64,000 nucleotides of DNA. Source: Ravibacter sp964559125 (GTDB lineage Bacteria > Bacteroidota > Bacteroidia > Cytophagales > Spirosomataceae). Position numbers and translations under genes: made by a program. The notes under the pieces are model-generated. The model ran no database searches and had not been told where the DNA came from. It saw only the letters and a list, made by a program, of their open reading frames with translations. Below, one piece after another: positions 44,548 through 54,089 of the stretch. Position 1 is the stretch's first letter. Every line of letters begins with the position of its first letter. The stretch is taken from positions 189,192 to 253,191 of the forward strand of contig CAZLGW010000004.1 of assembly GCA_964559125.1 (NCBI GenBank). The letters are read 5' to 3'.

Positions 44548-45420
44548 ATGAAGAAAGTCAGTCTAAGCGATTCAGGACCAAAAGTTTCGGAAGCTATTTA
44601 CGGCTTCTGGAGATGGCAGGACGAGGGGAGCGAAACGATCAGAAAAATCGACAAAACAGTTCGTCTGTGTCTTGATCTGGGGATAAATACTTTCGATCAC
44701 GCCGATTTATACGGCGATTCGACTATTGAAGAATGCTTTGGAAAGGTTATCCGGGACAACGCTCTCAGAAGGGAGGACCTGGTCCTTTTCAGCAAGTGTG
44801 GTATCCGGAAGTCTTCCAACGGGAAATTCCACATTTACGATACGTCGAGAAAGAATATTCATAAAAGCATCGAAGAGTCGCTGAAACGGCTGAAAACCGA
44901 CTACCTGGATATTGTCTTGCTGCATCACAGCGATCTCCTGGCAGATCCGGAAGAAACCGCTATGGCTCTGGCTGAAATAGTCAATTCGGGAAAGGCGCTG
45001 CACATCGGGGTCGCCAATTTTTCGGTCTTCCAGCATCAGCTGCTTGCTTCCTACCTCAGGAAGCCCATCGTTACCAATCATATTGAGCTGAACCTGATGA
45101 ATACCTCCGCGATAAGCGACGGCAGGATCGATTTTATCAAGCAGAGCTTCAGCAAACCCCTCGCATGGTCGCCTCTGGCCGGCGGAAGGATTAAGGAGGG
45201 TACCGATGAAAGGGCCGTAGTGATACGGGAAAAGCTCATCGAAATCGGTGCTAAGTACAATGCCAACCTCGAACAGATCGCAGTAGCCTGGCTTATCCGC
45301 TTAGGTACTTTGCCTATTATAGGATCTACGCTCGAAAGCAGGATCAGGAATGCCGCCAGCGCTACGGCCATCGACCTGGCATACGAGGACTGGTATGAGC
45401 TCTATCACCTTTCCAAATAG
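44548..45420 (+). CDS. Aldo/keto reductase
   Basis: Protein of 290 residues, (beta/alpha)8 barrel using NADPH. Start at ATG 44548 (MKKVSLSDSGPKVSE). Catalytic tetrad positions: Asp and Tyr in FDHADLYGD, Lys in LFSKCGIR, His in VLLHHSD. It resembles the YdhF-type branch. The physiological substrate is unknown; it stands alone between a secreted enzyme and the T9SS gene pair. Confidence 0.92.
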   Translation: MKKVSLSDSGPKVSEAIYGFWRWQDEGSETIRKIDKTVRLCLDLGINTFDHADLYGDSTIEECFGKVIRDNALRREDLVLFSKCGIRKSSNGKFHIYDTSRKNIHKSIEESLKRLKTDYLDIVLLHHSDLLADPEETAMALAEIVNSGKALHIGVANFSVFQHQLLASYLRKPIVTNHIELNLMNTSAISDGRIDFIKQSFSKPLAWSPLAGGRIKEGTDERAVVIREKLIEIGAKYNANLEQIAVAWLIRLGTLPIIGSTLESRIRNAASATAIDLAYEDWYELYHLSK

Positions 45421-45437
45421 CCGTGAGCCCGGAGTTT

Positions 45438-46436
45438 TCAGAACTTAAGAAAATTCCGGACGTTCCTGCTGTTCCCCCTGAACGATACCAGGTCGTTGAA
45501 ACCATACCATAAAGTCAGCTCCAGCGCTCCCGTATTCAGACCGAGGCTCGACACCGGGATATCATAGCTCACCTGGAACATGACGTTAGCGCTGATAAAA
45601 CCCAGAGTCGGCACGACGGCATCTCTGCGGCTACCTGTAACAAGCCCCCTGTACCACAATCCTACGATCAGCGGCGTATAGACCATATTGCCTCCCAGTT
45701 CCATCTGGTACAGGTTCCCCTGCTTCCTGGCGTGAAAACCAAGGTTCAGTGCGGTTTCCCTGTCGAGGTCATGACCGAGATTATTACCGAATATACCAGG
45801 TGAGTCAAAAGGAAGTCTCAATCCTCCCTGCACACCGAAACGCTGCCCCATCCACTTATCGGTATCTACCGCTACATGATGCCAGGCGGCTCCCAGCCAC
45901 CAGGAAGCCAGGTCGCTATCCAGCGGTGAGAATTCCAGCACGCTCCCAAGGGAAAACGAAAGACGGTTTTCAGAAAGAGAGTTCTGCGCTATAGGGTCAG
46001 GCAATCCCATAAGATCGGAAACATAAACCAGGTTATCGGCATTCCACCTGTTAGATACCCATGCAGCCTGAACGCCTCCTATCAGGCGTAATTGCCTGTT
46101 GCTGTTGATATAAGTGAGCTTCGACAACTGTCCTGCCAGCATGGTGCTCTGGAGAATCGAGCCCCGCTGGTCTTGTATCGCATACCCGCCCCAACCGATA
46201 TCCCGTCTTTCGCTATAGGAATCAAATGCGACAACACCGGTATTAAAAGCCGTACCTAAGGTGGCCCACTGGTTTCGAAAATTTACTGCCAGCCTCGGAA
46301 CTTTAGCATCACCCACCAGCGCCGGGTTATTATAGGCAGGCACCGAATTGAATTGCGAGAACTGAGGCGCCTGTCCGTGTGCAAAAGTTCCTAACAGGCA
46401 GAATACGAGAAGGCAGGATAAACTCTTTTGCACCAT
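45438..46436 (-). CDS. PorP/SprF-family type IX secretion membrane protein
   Basis: Outer-membrane barrel of 332 residues with a signal peptide (to about FAHGQ), the N-terminal APQFSQFNSVPAYNNPALVG signature shortened as QFSQFNSVPAYNNPAL, and alternating beta strands ending WYGFNDLVSFRGN. PorP/SprF proteins bind a partner carrying a type B C-terminal domain and anchor it at the surface. The partner gene lies immediately upstream, with one base between. Confidence 0.93.
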   Translation of the reverse strand: MVQKSLSCLLVFCLLGTFAHGQAPQFSQFNSVPAYNNPALVGDAKVPRLAVNFRNQWATLGTAFNTGVVAFDSYSERRDIGWGGYAIQDQRGSILQSTMLAGQLSKLTYINSNRQLRLIGGVQAAWVSNRWNADNLVYVSDLMGLPDPIAQNSLSENRLSFSLGSVLEFSPLDSDLASWWLGAAWHHVAVDTDKWMGQRFGVQGGLRLPFDSPGIFGNNLGHDLDRETALNLGFHARKQGNLYQMELGGNMVYTPLIVGLWYRGLVTGSRRDAVVPTLGFISANVMFQVSYDIPVSSLGLNTGALELTLWYGFNDLVSFRGNSRNVRNFLKF

Positions 46437-46437
46437 A

Positions 46438-49167
46438 TCACCTCACCAGATAAAAGTTTCCCCTGACCACATCCGACTCACTCTGGTCTCTGTACCGGAC
46501 TTTTGCTTCAAAGACATACATATCAGCAGGCAACGGCTTTCCCCCCTTGGTTCCGTCCCACGACTCGCCGACAGACTGGCTGCCGGCCGGCACGTCTTTC
46601 ATCTCGTATACTACCTCACCCCACCTGTTGCGTATGCGCATATAAATAATACGATCTATCCCGTTGCCGAACAATGTATACCGGTCTCCGTGGAGGTCGC
46701 CGTTTGGTGTAAACGCTTCAGGGATCTCAACTACGCAGCTCGTAAAATCGAAATAGGCCGACTTGCTTTCCTCCGATGGGCATGCTCCTTCTCTCGACGC
46801 CGTGAGGTGAAATGTATAACTCCCCCTGGTAAAGGGGATCAATGGTTCTTTCACATGAGACGTGCGGGTGGTGGTGCCGTCGGAAAATTCCCATTGCCAC
46901 GTATCTGCAGCCTGGGTATGATTTTCAAATTTCACCAATGCCGGTTCACACGCATCTTCATCCACTATTACTGAAAAATCCGCCCTCAGCATCGGTAACA
47001 CAGTTATGGGCAATTCTTTGGAGGCGGCGCAGGCTTTACTCCCGTCAAAGATCGTCAGCTTTACATTGTAAATACCGTCGGAAGAGTAGACATGGGCCGG
47101 CTCTAAATTCAGCGAATCGGCGGCTTCTGCTTCACCGAACTCCCATAAAAAACTGTACCGGGTATCGGTCTGATTCGCAAACTGAATTTCCTCCCCCTCG
47201 CAGAGCCGTTCCGATACGACTGAAAATGAAGGTTCGGGAGGCGCGACTACAGATACTACGTGCGTAACCGAATCGGTAGCACACTCGTTGCCGGCTACCA
47301 GCGTAATACGATAGGTACCAGTCTCAGAAAACTGGTGCACCGGGTTAGGGAGATTAGACCTCTTACCGTCGCCGAAATGCCACAGCCAACTGGTAGGAGA
47401 CGGCACCGTCGCGTCGGTAAAAACCATATCTGCATTGGGACAGATCTGCTCCTGGGACAGTTCGAACAGCGGCTTGATCGTATTGGGCAATATTCTTATA
47501 TTCCTCCTGTTTTCAGCCAGTCCGCAGGCATTCCGGACCTTCATCGTTACTGTGTATATCTCCTCATCATCGACCGCGCTGAAAACATGGGATATGGTAT
47601 CCTGCCGGGTTTCTACTTCGGGGCTGCCATCGCCAAAATCCCAGAGCGTAAAACCCTGGTCATGGCCTGTAGACCGGTTGGAAAAAGTAATGGAAGTTGG
47701 TGAGCACCCGGTATCTAGTCCGTCTAACCCGATACTTGCCGTCGCAAGCTCATTAATCACTTTTACATTTTTAGTAGACGAAGACAAACACAATCCCGTT
47801 CCCACATTGTAGGTTACTAAAAATTCCCCTACCTGGTTCGGAAAAAATACGGTGTTGCCGCCGATTTGCCGGATACTTTCTGTCGACCACTGTCCGCCCG
47901 GGCGGTTTACTTTCAGCTCTATCACCTGTGTTCCAAAGCATAATATCGTATCGGAAGGCAGAGAAAGTATTTCAACGGGTTCCTTTGAATGGACATAAAA
48001 TGTATCTGCCTCTGTCCTTACTCCGCATGCATTTGAAATCTCTCCTTTCACTATATAAGGCGTTTCAGAGACGACCAGGGTCCTTTCTTCATCCAGTCCT
48101 ATCGGAACGTCGTTCAGCGTATAGAGCGCGCCCACGGTCCCGTCCAATACCTGATAGTTCAATTCTTCACATCCATCTGCCTGGGGGATCAGGTTGAGCG
48201 TCGGAAAAGGCAGGGCCTCGAAGGTGCGGGAAAAGGTCTGCGGGGCGCTGCCGCACTCATTTTCTGCCGTAAAGGAAATCGTATAATTGGCTGATTCTTC
48301 TATTTTGACCCTTATCACTGACGAATCAGGTTCGACCAGGTCTTGTATCGAATAAGCTCCTCCGGAAATCATCCAGGGGAACCGGGTCGTTACCTCTGAT
48401 CCCGAAGCATCCAGTAATAATGTACTGTCTCCGCCTTCTCCGAGGCAGAGTATGTCGCTGTCAAAACCGGTGATCCCGGCATGAGTGGTAGGAAGCTTCT
48501 TCAGATTAAAATGCACCGGCTCGCTGGTTGAGCTTGTTCCGCATATATCCGAGCTTACGCTCAGTCTTACCCAATATTCCTGGTTCGGATTTGCAAACCT
48601 CTGACCTCCTATATTCTGTGTCCGGAAAGATTTCCCATCGCTGAATTCCCAGTGCCACGTCAGGGCCTGGCCCTGCCCGTTACGTCCGCAGGAGCCATTC
48701 GTGAAAGTACTGGCCTTGTCTTCGCAGGCGGCTACTACGGTAGGACTTGCTATAGGTATCTTGTTGATACTCAGTCGGGCAATGTTGATATCGATACAAT
48801 TCTCGTCGGTACTGGAAATAATGATGTTGTATTCCAGGAGCCCGGAAGCACAATTGTTTCTGAAAGAGTTAAGGTTATAGGTTTTGGTATAGGTACGTTC
48901 TCCCGTACCGGTAACGGCCACTGTCGTACCGTCTCCCCAGGCGATCTGGTATCTTCCTGCACCACATCCTCCCGGGCTGGCAATTACCGATACAGTAAGA
49001 GTCGTAGCATCTCTCTCCGAATCCCAGCAAAGCCGCTTCCCGGCATTTCCCGTATCAGCAAACCTGATTTCGGCCCTGTCCTGAGCCAATACCGGTTGGG
49101 CAAAAAACCAGAACGTCAGCAGAAAAAAACCGCACTCCCTCCAGTAAAAACTGATTCTACAATTCAC
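46438..49167 (-). CDS. PKD-repeat surface adhesin-like protein with type B T9SS sorting domain
   Basis: Protein of 909 residues with a signal peptide (through about PVLAQ). Several PKD-like beta-sandwich repeats recur (LTWHWEFSDGK, TLWDFGDGSPEV, SWLWHFGDGKRSN, FLWEFGEAEA, WQWEFSDGT). The C-terminal domain from EIPEAFTPNGDLHGD to GNFYLVR is the gliding-motility (CHU_C, type B) sorting domain. It forms a pair with the PorP/SprF gene 1 base downstream, which should retain it on the cell surface. The role may be adhesion or extracellular binding. Confidence 0.92.
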   Translation of the reverse strand: MNCRISFYWRECGFFLLTFWFFAQPVLAQDRAEIRFADTGNAGKRLCWDSERDATTLTVSVIASPGGCGAGRYQIAWGDGTTVAVTGTGERTYTKTYNLNSFRNNCASGLLEYNIIISSTDENCIDINIARLSINKIPIASPTVVAACEDKASTFTNGSCGRNGQGQALTWHWEFSDGKSFRTQNIGGQRFANPNQEYWVRLSVSSDICGTSSTSEPVHFNLKKLPTTHAGITGFDSDILCLGEGGDSTLLLDASGSEVTTRFPWMISGGAYSIQDLVEPDSSVIRVKIEESANYTISFTAENECGSAPQTFSRTFEALPFPTLNLIPQADGCEELNYQVLDGTVGALYTLNDVPIGLDEERTLVVSETPYIVKGEISNACGVRTEADTFYVHSKEPVEILSLPSDTILCFGTQVIELKVNRPGGQWSTESIRQIGGNTVFFPNQVGEFLVTYNVGTGLCLSSSTKNVKVINELATASIGLDGLDTGCSPTSITFSNRSTGHDQGFTLWDFGDGSPEVETRQDTISHVFSAVDDEEIYTVTMKVRNACGLAENRRNIRILPNTIKPLFELSQEQICPNADMVFTDATVPSPTSWLWHFGDGKRSNLPNPVHQFSETGTYRITLVAGNECATDSVTHVVSVVAPPEPSFSVVSERLCEGEEIQFANQTDTRYSFLWEFGEAEAADSLNLEPAHVYSSDGIYNVKLTIFDGSKACAASKELPITVLPMLRADFSVIVDEDACEPALVKFENHTQAADTWQWEFSDGTTTRTSHVKEPLIPFTRGSYTFHLTASREGACPSEESKSAYFDFTSCVVEIPEAFTPNGDLHGDRYTLFGNGIDRIIYMRIRNRWGEVVYEMKDVPAGSQSVGESWDGTKGGKPLPADMYVFEAKVRYRDQSESDVVRGNFYLVR

Positions 49168-49347
49168 CTTGCCATTATTAATAACCTAGTAATCCTCCTT
49201 TGGTAATGGGGGCTTCCTCAGGGAGAAATATTGCACTATGTTTTTGCAAACAGGCTCAACAAAAACTGCGAGCTCCCGACAAAGTTAAAAATTTGCTCAA
49301 TGACCCCATATAGTTACGCTCTTAACTTACTTAACGTTGAATTGTTG

Positions 49348-50841
49348 TTAAATAATCTGTTCCGTCCTGCCGTCTTTCAAAGACAGGCTCCTGTTTACGC
49401 AGGAAGGGATTTCATTTGGGTAGTGAGACACGTAGATCAGCGTATGAGATGACATGGTGCATATCGCGTCGACGGTCTGTCTGAAATATTCGGTAGTTGC
49501 AAGATCCAGCCCCTGGCAAGGCTCATCCAGGATCAGCAACGGCGGATTTTTTACGAGCGCCCTTGCCAGTAAAACCAGCCGCTGTTCTCCCCTGGAGATA
49601 TTCCTGAAGATTTTACCCAGCAGGTCCTCTATTTTCAGGATACTGGCAACCAGCCGAATGCGTTCGTCCTGGGTAGGGTTGATTTTCCTGAAGTAGACGC
49701 CGGTAGCATCGAAAAATCCTGATCCTATGGTTTTGTAGACGCTGGTGTCGGCGGGAAAATAAAGGTGCAACTCCGGTGAAACGTGGCCTATCCGCTGCTT
49801 GATATCCCACATAGAAAGCCCTTTCCCTCTCTTTGGTCGTCCGAATATCTCGAAATCATTGGCGAAACGCTGCGGATGATCTGCGGTAATGATACTGAGC
49901 AGCGTGGATTTACCCGATCCGTTAGGTCCGGAAAGCGACCATCTTTCCCCTTTTTTCACTTCCCAGCTTACTCCGTCCAGGACAGCCCTCCCGTCATAGA
50001 CCACTCGGATGTTACGAAGCCTGAACGCGTAATCAAAATCATTCCCCGACGGTTCTCCAAGCTGTTTAAGCAATCCGAAATTGATTGCGGGCTTGTCCCT
50101 TTTTGTTTCAAATCGCGACTCTTCTTTTTCCCATTCTGCCAAAGGCAGGGCCGAAACCACCGCTCCGTCTTTTAGCTCAAGCACGTGAGTGATAAAGTCA
50201 GGAATTTCTTCCGGCGAGGTAACCAGGAGAATCGTTTTCCCGGCGTTTGCCATAGACGACATCGCTTCCTTCAATACCTGCCGTGAAAATACGTCCAGGC
50301 CCGTAAATGGATAGTCAAACAGCAGTATACCGGTCTTTTTAAGAAGAGAGGTAGCCAGGAGCATCCTCCTTGTTTCTCCGTTAGACAGCGTCACAAAAGG
50401 ATGATCCAGCAAATGCGTAAGCGACAACAACGATGCCACCGCCTCCAGGTCAGCTTCCGATACTTCCGACGGGGTAAGTTTTACCGATGCCTCATTTACC
50501 GTACCGACCGGTTTCAGCTGGTTGGTGAGCACTGCCCTTACCGACGGGGCTATTTCTGCATCCTGCGACTGGAAACGCTGCTGATAGTACTGCGCTGCCG
50601 ATCTGACGACCCGGTTGAAAGAATAATCGGCTGCAACAAGTTCTACCGAAGCCTTTCGCTCCACCTTCCCGCTGCGGGGCATCAACCGTCCCGCCAAAGT
50701 CTCCAGGAGCACCGATTTCCCCGCCCCGTTTCCTCCCACTATCGCCCATTGCTCCCCTTCATTCACTTCCCAGGAGATATTATTCAATACCGGATTGTCG
50801 TATTTCCTTACAAAGACGCTTGAAAGCTTCAACAGATTCAT
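49348..50841 (-). CDS. ABC ATPase with two nucleotide-binding domains (ModF-like)
   Basis: Protein of 497 residues with no membrane segments. Domain 1: Walker A GGNGAGKSVLL, signature LSNGETRRML, Walker B ILLFDYPFTGLD. Domain 2: Walker A GPNGSGKSTLL, signature ISRGEQRLVLL, Walker B LLILDEPCQGLD. The arrangement resembles ModF/PhrA-type soluble ABC proteins, whose role (molybdate storage or a cellular ATPase) is poorly known. It is not next to a permease, so transport is doubtful. The 180-base gap to the adhesin gene shows nothing. Confidence 0.88.
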   Translation of the reverse strand: MNLLKLSSVFVRKYDNPVLNNISWEVNEGEQWAIVGGNGAGKSVLLETLAGRLMPRSGKVERKASVELVAADYSFNRVVRSAAQYYQQRFQSQDAEIAPSVRAVLTNQLKPVGTVNEASVKLTPSEVSEADLEAVASLLSLTHLLDHPFVTLSNGETRRMLLATSLLKKTGILLFDYPFTGLDVFSRQVLKEAMSSMANAGKTILLVTSPEEIPDFITHVLELKDGAVVSALPLAEWEKEESRFETKRDKPAINFGLLKQLGEPSGNDFDYAFRLRNIRVVYDGRAVLDGVSWEVKKGERWSLSGPNGSGKSTLLSIITADHPQRFANDFEIFGRPKRGKGLSMWDIKQRIGHVSPELHLYFPADTSVYKTIGSGFFDATGVYFRKINPTQDERIRLVASILKIEDLLGKIFRNISRGEQRLVLLARALVKNPPLLILDEPCQGLDLATTEYFRQTVDAICTMSSHTLIYVSHYPNEIPSCVNRSLSLKDGRTEQII

Positions 50842-50944
50842 CAGAAAAAGGTATTAAATTTTACCACACCCCCGGCCCCTCTCCTTTCCAGGAGAGGGGA
50901 GTCGTTCTTTACATGCCTCGCGTTACCCCTCTTCGCCGGAAGCT

Positions 50945-50973
50945 AAAAAAGCAACCAGCACAGCCGGTTGCTT
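50945..50973 (-). terminator. Intrinsic terminator of pdhB
   Basis: On the minus strand the stem AAGCAACC/GGTTGCTT (loop GGCTGTGCT region) is followed by six T residues. It lies 26 bases after the pdhB stop. A second hairpin of the type CCCCTCTCC/GGAGAGGGG sits nearer the ABC gene (about 50876-50900). Confidence 0.9.
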
Positions 50974-50998
50974 CCCTATTGAAATGTGTTATATTCCT

Positions 50999-51979
50999 TT
51001 ATTTATAGAGCACTGCTTTTACGGCTTCTACTGTCCGCTTCACATTCGGGAGTATTTCTTCTATCAATGTAGGGGCATAGGGAAGGGGCACATCTCTGCT
51101 GTTGACTCTTATCACGGGAGCATCGAGGTAGTCGAAAGCGTAGCGCTGTACATGGTAAGCAATCTCTGAAGAAATTGCCGCCAGGGGCCAGGCTTCCTCT
51201 ACCACGACAAGCCTGTTTGTTTTCCTGACCGACGCTACCACAGCCGCATAATCTATCGGACGTACTGTACGCAGATCGACAAGCTCAGCACTGATACCCT
51301 CCTTCTCCAGCTCCTGGATAGCCGGCAGGACGACCCTTGGGATCATTTTCCCGAAAGAAACGATTGTGACATCTTTCCCTTCTTTTTTTATGTCGGCTTT
51401 CCCGAGCGGGAGCAGGTACTCCTCCTCCGGAACCTCCATTTTATCGCCGTACATAACCTCCGATTCCATAAAAATGACAGGATCATTATCCCGGATAGAG
51501 CTTTTCAGCAATCCTTTGGCATCATACGGGTTGGCAGGAACGACCACTTTCAGACCCGGCGTATTGGCAAACCAGTTTTCGAAATTCTGGGAATGCTGCG
51601 CGCCCAACTGACCGGCGTTCCCGGTAGGTCCGCGGAATACGATAGGCACAGAATACTGGCCTCCTGACATAGACAGCATTTTGGCAGCTCCGTTGATGAT
51701 CTGGTCGATCGCAACCAATGAGAAGTTAAAAGTCATAAACTCTATGATCGGTCGAAGGCCGTTTGCGGCAGCTCCGATGCCTATTCCGGCAAACCCCAGT
51801 TCGGCTATCGGCGTGTCGATCACTCTTTCAGGCCCGAACTCCGCCAGCATTCCCTGGCTGGCCTTGTAGGCTCCATTATATTCTGCCACCTCTTCGCCCA
51901 TCAGGAAGATATTCTCATCGCGGCGCATTTCTTCGGACATTGCGTCCCTGATCGCATCTCTGAATGCTATTACTGCCAT
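50999..51979 (-). CDS. pdhB: Pyruvate dehydrogenase E1 component, beta subunit
   Basis: Protein of 326 residues of the transketolase-like E1 beta family. GEEVAEYNGAYKASQGML and IAELGFAGIGIGAA lie in the N-terminal half, QHSQNFENWFANTPGLKVVVPANPYDAKG (short: AQHSQNFENWF, VVVPANPYDAKG) in the middle, and VDLRTVRPID/EEAWPL in the C-terminal domain. With E1 alpha it decarboxylates pyruvate onto E2. pdhA and pdhC are not in the window, so the genes are split or lie outside. Confidence 0.95.
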   Translation of the reverse strand: MAVIAFRDAIRDAMSEEMRRDENIFLMGEEVAEYNGAYKASQGMLAEFGPERVIDTPIAELGFAGIGIGAAANGLRPIIEFMTFNFSLVAIDQIINGAAKMLSMSGGQYSVPIVFRGPTGNAGQLGAQHSQNFENWFANTPGLKVVVPANPYDAKGLLKSSIRDNDPVIFMESEVMYGDKMEVPEEEYLLPLGKADIKKEGKDVTIVSFGKMIPRVVLPAIQELEKEGISAELVDLRTVRPIDYAAVVASVRKTNRLVVVEEAWPLAAISSEIAYHVQRYAFDYLDAPVIRVNSRDVPLPYAPTLIEEILPNVKRTVEAVKAVLYK

Positions 51980-52093
51980 TCGTACGTAAACTTATTACTG
52001 TTAATAATAACTGCTTCTCGGCAAAGCGGTAAAATTAGGGAAAGAACGTTAATTCTCATAATCACAGGAGTGTGGCGAGGTAAAACTTTCGGG

Positions 52094-52882
52094 TTATATC
52101 AGGTCGTACCGACGGGCATATTGGGCCACCTCCATCATATTCCTGCTGTTGGTCTTACGAAGCATATTTTTGCGATGTGCGTTTACGGTATGGATACTGA
52201 TATAAAGCCGTTCGGCAATCTGCTTACTGGCCAGCCCGTCCATTGCCCATTTCAGAATTTCGAGCTCACGCCGGCTCAGGAGCTTGTCTTCATCAAGCTC
52301 CGGAAAATATTCCTTCAGCACCACCGTATTCCAGTTCTGCCGGTTTTCTTCAAATACTTCTATCTGGTGAAATATCCGGGCGCGGGGCGACTGTCCGGTC
52401 GTATCCCAGCAAAACCCGAGTATTCCTCCCGGGTGGCCTCCTTCGATCACTTCCGTAATAGTATGCCGCTGGAGGATATGCAGGAATTTCCCTTTGTCAT
52501 CCCTGTACCGGAAACCCATTGAAAACCGCACTTTTTCCAGTTCTGCGTCCGGATGCTCACGCATGAATGCCACGCGGTCGTTAAAGATATCCTGGTTAAG
52601 ATACCGGAAATCAATATTATTGTGCAGTGAAAACTCCAGCCCTCCCTCCCTGTAAGCGTCGAGAGGATGCCCCAAAACCTGTTTGACGTTTGAGCCCATA
52701 AAAGGAAAGCTCATGCTGTGGTAATCGATCAGGAACACGACCGAAGAAGTAAACTGCGAGAAACGCTGCAGCAAAGCCATCTCACGAAGATAGAGGCCAT
52801 AGTCAGCTGTATGTCCTCCCGATTCTGTCGCCAGGTTGCTCAGGTAGTCTTTAAAACTCAGGTAGGATAGCGATTCGGCCAT
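52094..52882 (-). CDS. PAS-like domain + LuxR-type DNA-binding regulator
   Basis: Protein of 262 residues starting at ATG 52882. A PAS-like sensor (about residues 45-160, VVFLIDYHSMSFPFMGSN, read as VFLIDYHSM) is followed by a C-terminal LuxR helix-turn-helix with LSRRELEILKWAMDGLASK and SIHTVNAHRKNMLRKT. No receiver domain is present, so it acts without a partner kinase. Such Bacteroidota regulators often control one neighbouring gene, but the target is not evident here. Confidence 0.85.
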   Translation of the reverse strand: MAESLSYLSFKDYLSNLATESGGHTADYGLYLREMALLQRFSQFTSSVVFLIDYHSMSFPFMGSNVKQVLGHPLDAYREGGLEFSLHNNIDFRYLNQDIFNDRVAFMREHPDAELEKVRFSMGFRYRDDKGKFLHILQRHTITEVIEGGHPGGILGFCWDTTGQSPRARIFHQIEVFEENRQNWNTVVLKEYFPELDEDKLLSRRELEILKWAMDGLASKQIAERLYISIHTVNAHRKNMLRKTNSRNMMEVAQYARRYDLI

Positions 52883-53054
52883 ACCAGACAAGTAAAAATA
52901 GCTACAAATGGCTATTGAAGTACAACGGACTGTGTGCCTAACTTTGTTGCGTACAAGGATTACAGGTAATTATTCTTAACACAAACAAATATAGGAAATC
53001 GTATAGGACAGCTATAAATTCCGGCATAAGAAAGAGAGCTATAAATATAGTACG

Positions 53055-53288
53055 CTACAATCCCTTGAAAAACTCTTCAAGACCTATACCATGAGCATCC
53101 AAAATTTTCAAAAGCGATTCCATTGTAAAATTAACCCCTTTTTCCATACGCCAGTATTGCATGCGGGGAAGGTCGTGATCGAAGGCAAACGTCTCATATG
53201 AAGTATATCCCTTAAGAAGTCGTATTTCCTTAAGCCTGGCTGCTATCGCTTTAATCCTGAGATCCTTACTTTCCCGCTCCTTTTCCAT
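53055..53288 (-). CDS. XRE-family helix-turn-helix regulator (77 residues)
   Basis: Start chosen at ATG 53288 (MEKERESKDLRIKAIAARL), just downstream of a palindrome; longer frames lack a good leader. The HTH covers IAARLKEIRLLKGYTSYETF and HDLPRMQYWRMEKG, ending EFFKGL. It lies divergent from the response-regulator gene, with a 126-base gap holding the CACCCAATTGGGTG palindrome, so it may regulate that promoter and its own. Confidence 0.8.
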   Translation of the reverse strand: MEKERESKDLRIKAIAARLKEIRLLKGYTSYETFAFDHDLPRMQYWRMEKGVNFTMESLLKILDAHGIGLEEFFKGL

Positions 53289-53323
53289 AGCGCAAAGGAG
53301 TAAAGCCCCCACCATAAAAATTA

Positions 53324-53337
53324 CACCCAATTGGGTG
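53324..53337. promoter_or_regulatory. Perfect 14-bp palindrome between XRE and response-regulator genes
   Basis: CACCCAATTGGGTG is self-complementary and sits 35 bases upstream of the XRE start and 76 bases upstream of the response-regulator start. The location suits an operator for a dimeric XRE repressor. No consensus Bacteroidota promoter was recognised next to it. Confidence 0.55.
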
Positions 53338-53413
53338 CAAATAGGCTGAACATTTATACCTTTACCAATAGCGCTGTAGCCATTACACGATTTACCTCTT
53401 TCGAAACTACAAA

Positions 53414-54058
53414 ATGTCACACCCTACTCCCATACTTATCATCGATGACCACTCTATGGTTGCGGAAAGCCTGGCCGCAGCCCTGTCGGACTTCGGCGAC
53501 CTGGAGGTCAAAGGATCATTGACCGATTCTCTGGAAGCGGTGGATTTCCTCGAAAACAACCCGGTAGAAGTGGTCATCATGGATATACAAATGCATCACC
53601 AGGACGGTATCGCAGCGTCTATTGCAATACGAAGAAAACTGCCGGGAATCAAAATCCTGTTCCTCTCCTTTCTTGAAGATGCAGCTACCGTCCGTACTGC
53701 CCTGACAGCCGGCTGCAGCGGCTATATTACCAAACGCTCGAATATTACCGAGCTGCACGACGCTATCCTCACCGTTGCCGCCGGGCGGAAATACTTCAGC
53801 GAACACGTCGTAAAAAGCCTGGCGGATGCAGGTAACTCCGGCGATCATAATCATACACAATGGGCTGACGGGTTGTCGACCCGCGAGCTGGAAGTAGCGG
53901 GATTGATCGCACAGGGGTTTACCACCGAAGAAATCGCCGATAAAATCTGCCTCTCGGTCAATACGGTCGAATCATACCGCAGTAAGCTTGTCAAAAAGCT
54001 GGGGGTAAAAAATTCGGCCGGGCTTGCGGCCTGGGCAGTTAAAAACGGCGTAGTTTAA
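53414..54058 (+). CDS. Response regulator, NarL/FixJ (LuxR) type
   Basis: Protein of 214 residues. Receiver domain with ILIIDDHSMVAESL, phospho-acceptor Asp57 (VVIMDIQM) and Lys in GYITKRSN; C-terminal LuxR helix-turn-helix (STRELEVAGLIAQGFTTEEIA, NTVESYRSKLVKKLG). It is 31 bases upstream of the sensor kinase gene, with which it forms a two-component system. Confidence 0.95.
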   Translation: MSHPTPILIIDDHSMVAESLAAALSDFGDLEVKGSLTDSLEAVDFLENNPVEVVIMDIQMHHQDGIAASIAIRRKLPGIKILFLSFLEDAATVRTALTAGCSGYITKRSNITELHDAILTVAAGRKYFSEHVVKSLADAGNSGDHNHTQWADGLSTRELEVAGLIAQGFTTEEIADKICLSVNTVESYRSKLVKKLGVKNSAGLAAWAVKNGVV

Positions 54059-54089
54059 ACCCCGACGTTTTTGAATAGTTCATTTCCCT

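Noticed and set aside
50876..50900. CCCCTCTCC ... GGAGAGGGG hairpin as an ABC-gene regulatory element
   Set aside because: It looks like a common G/C-rich intergenic repeat; no T-tract and no position relative to a promoter that would support a specific role.
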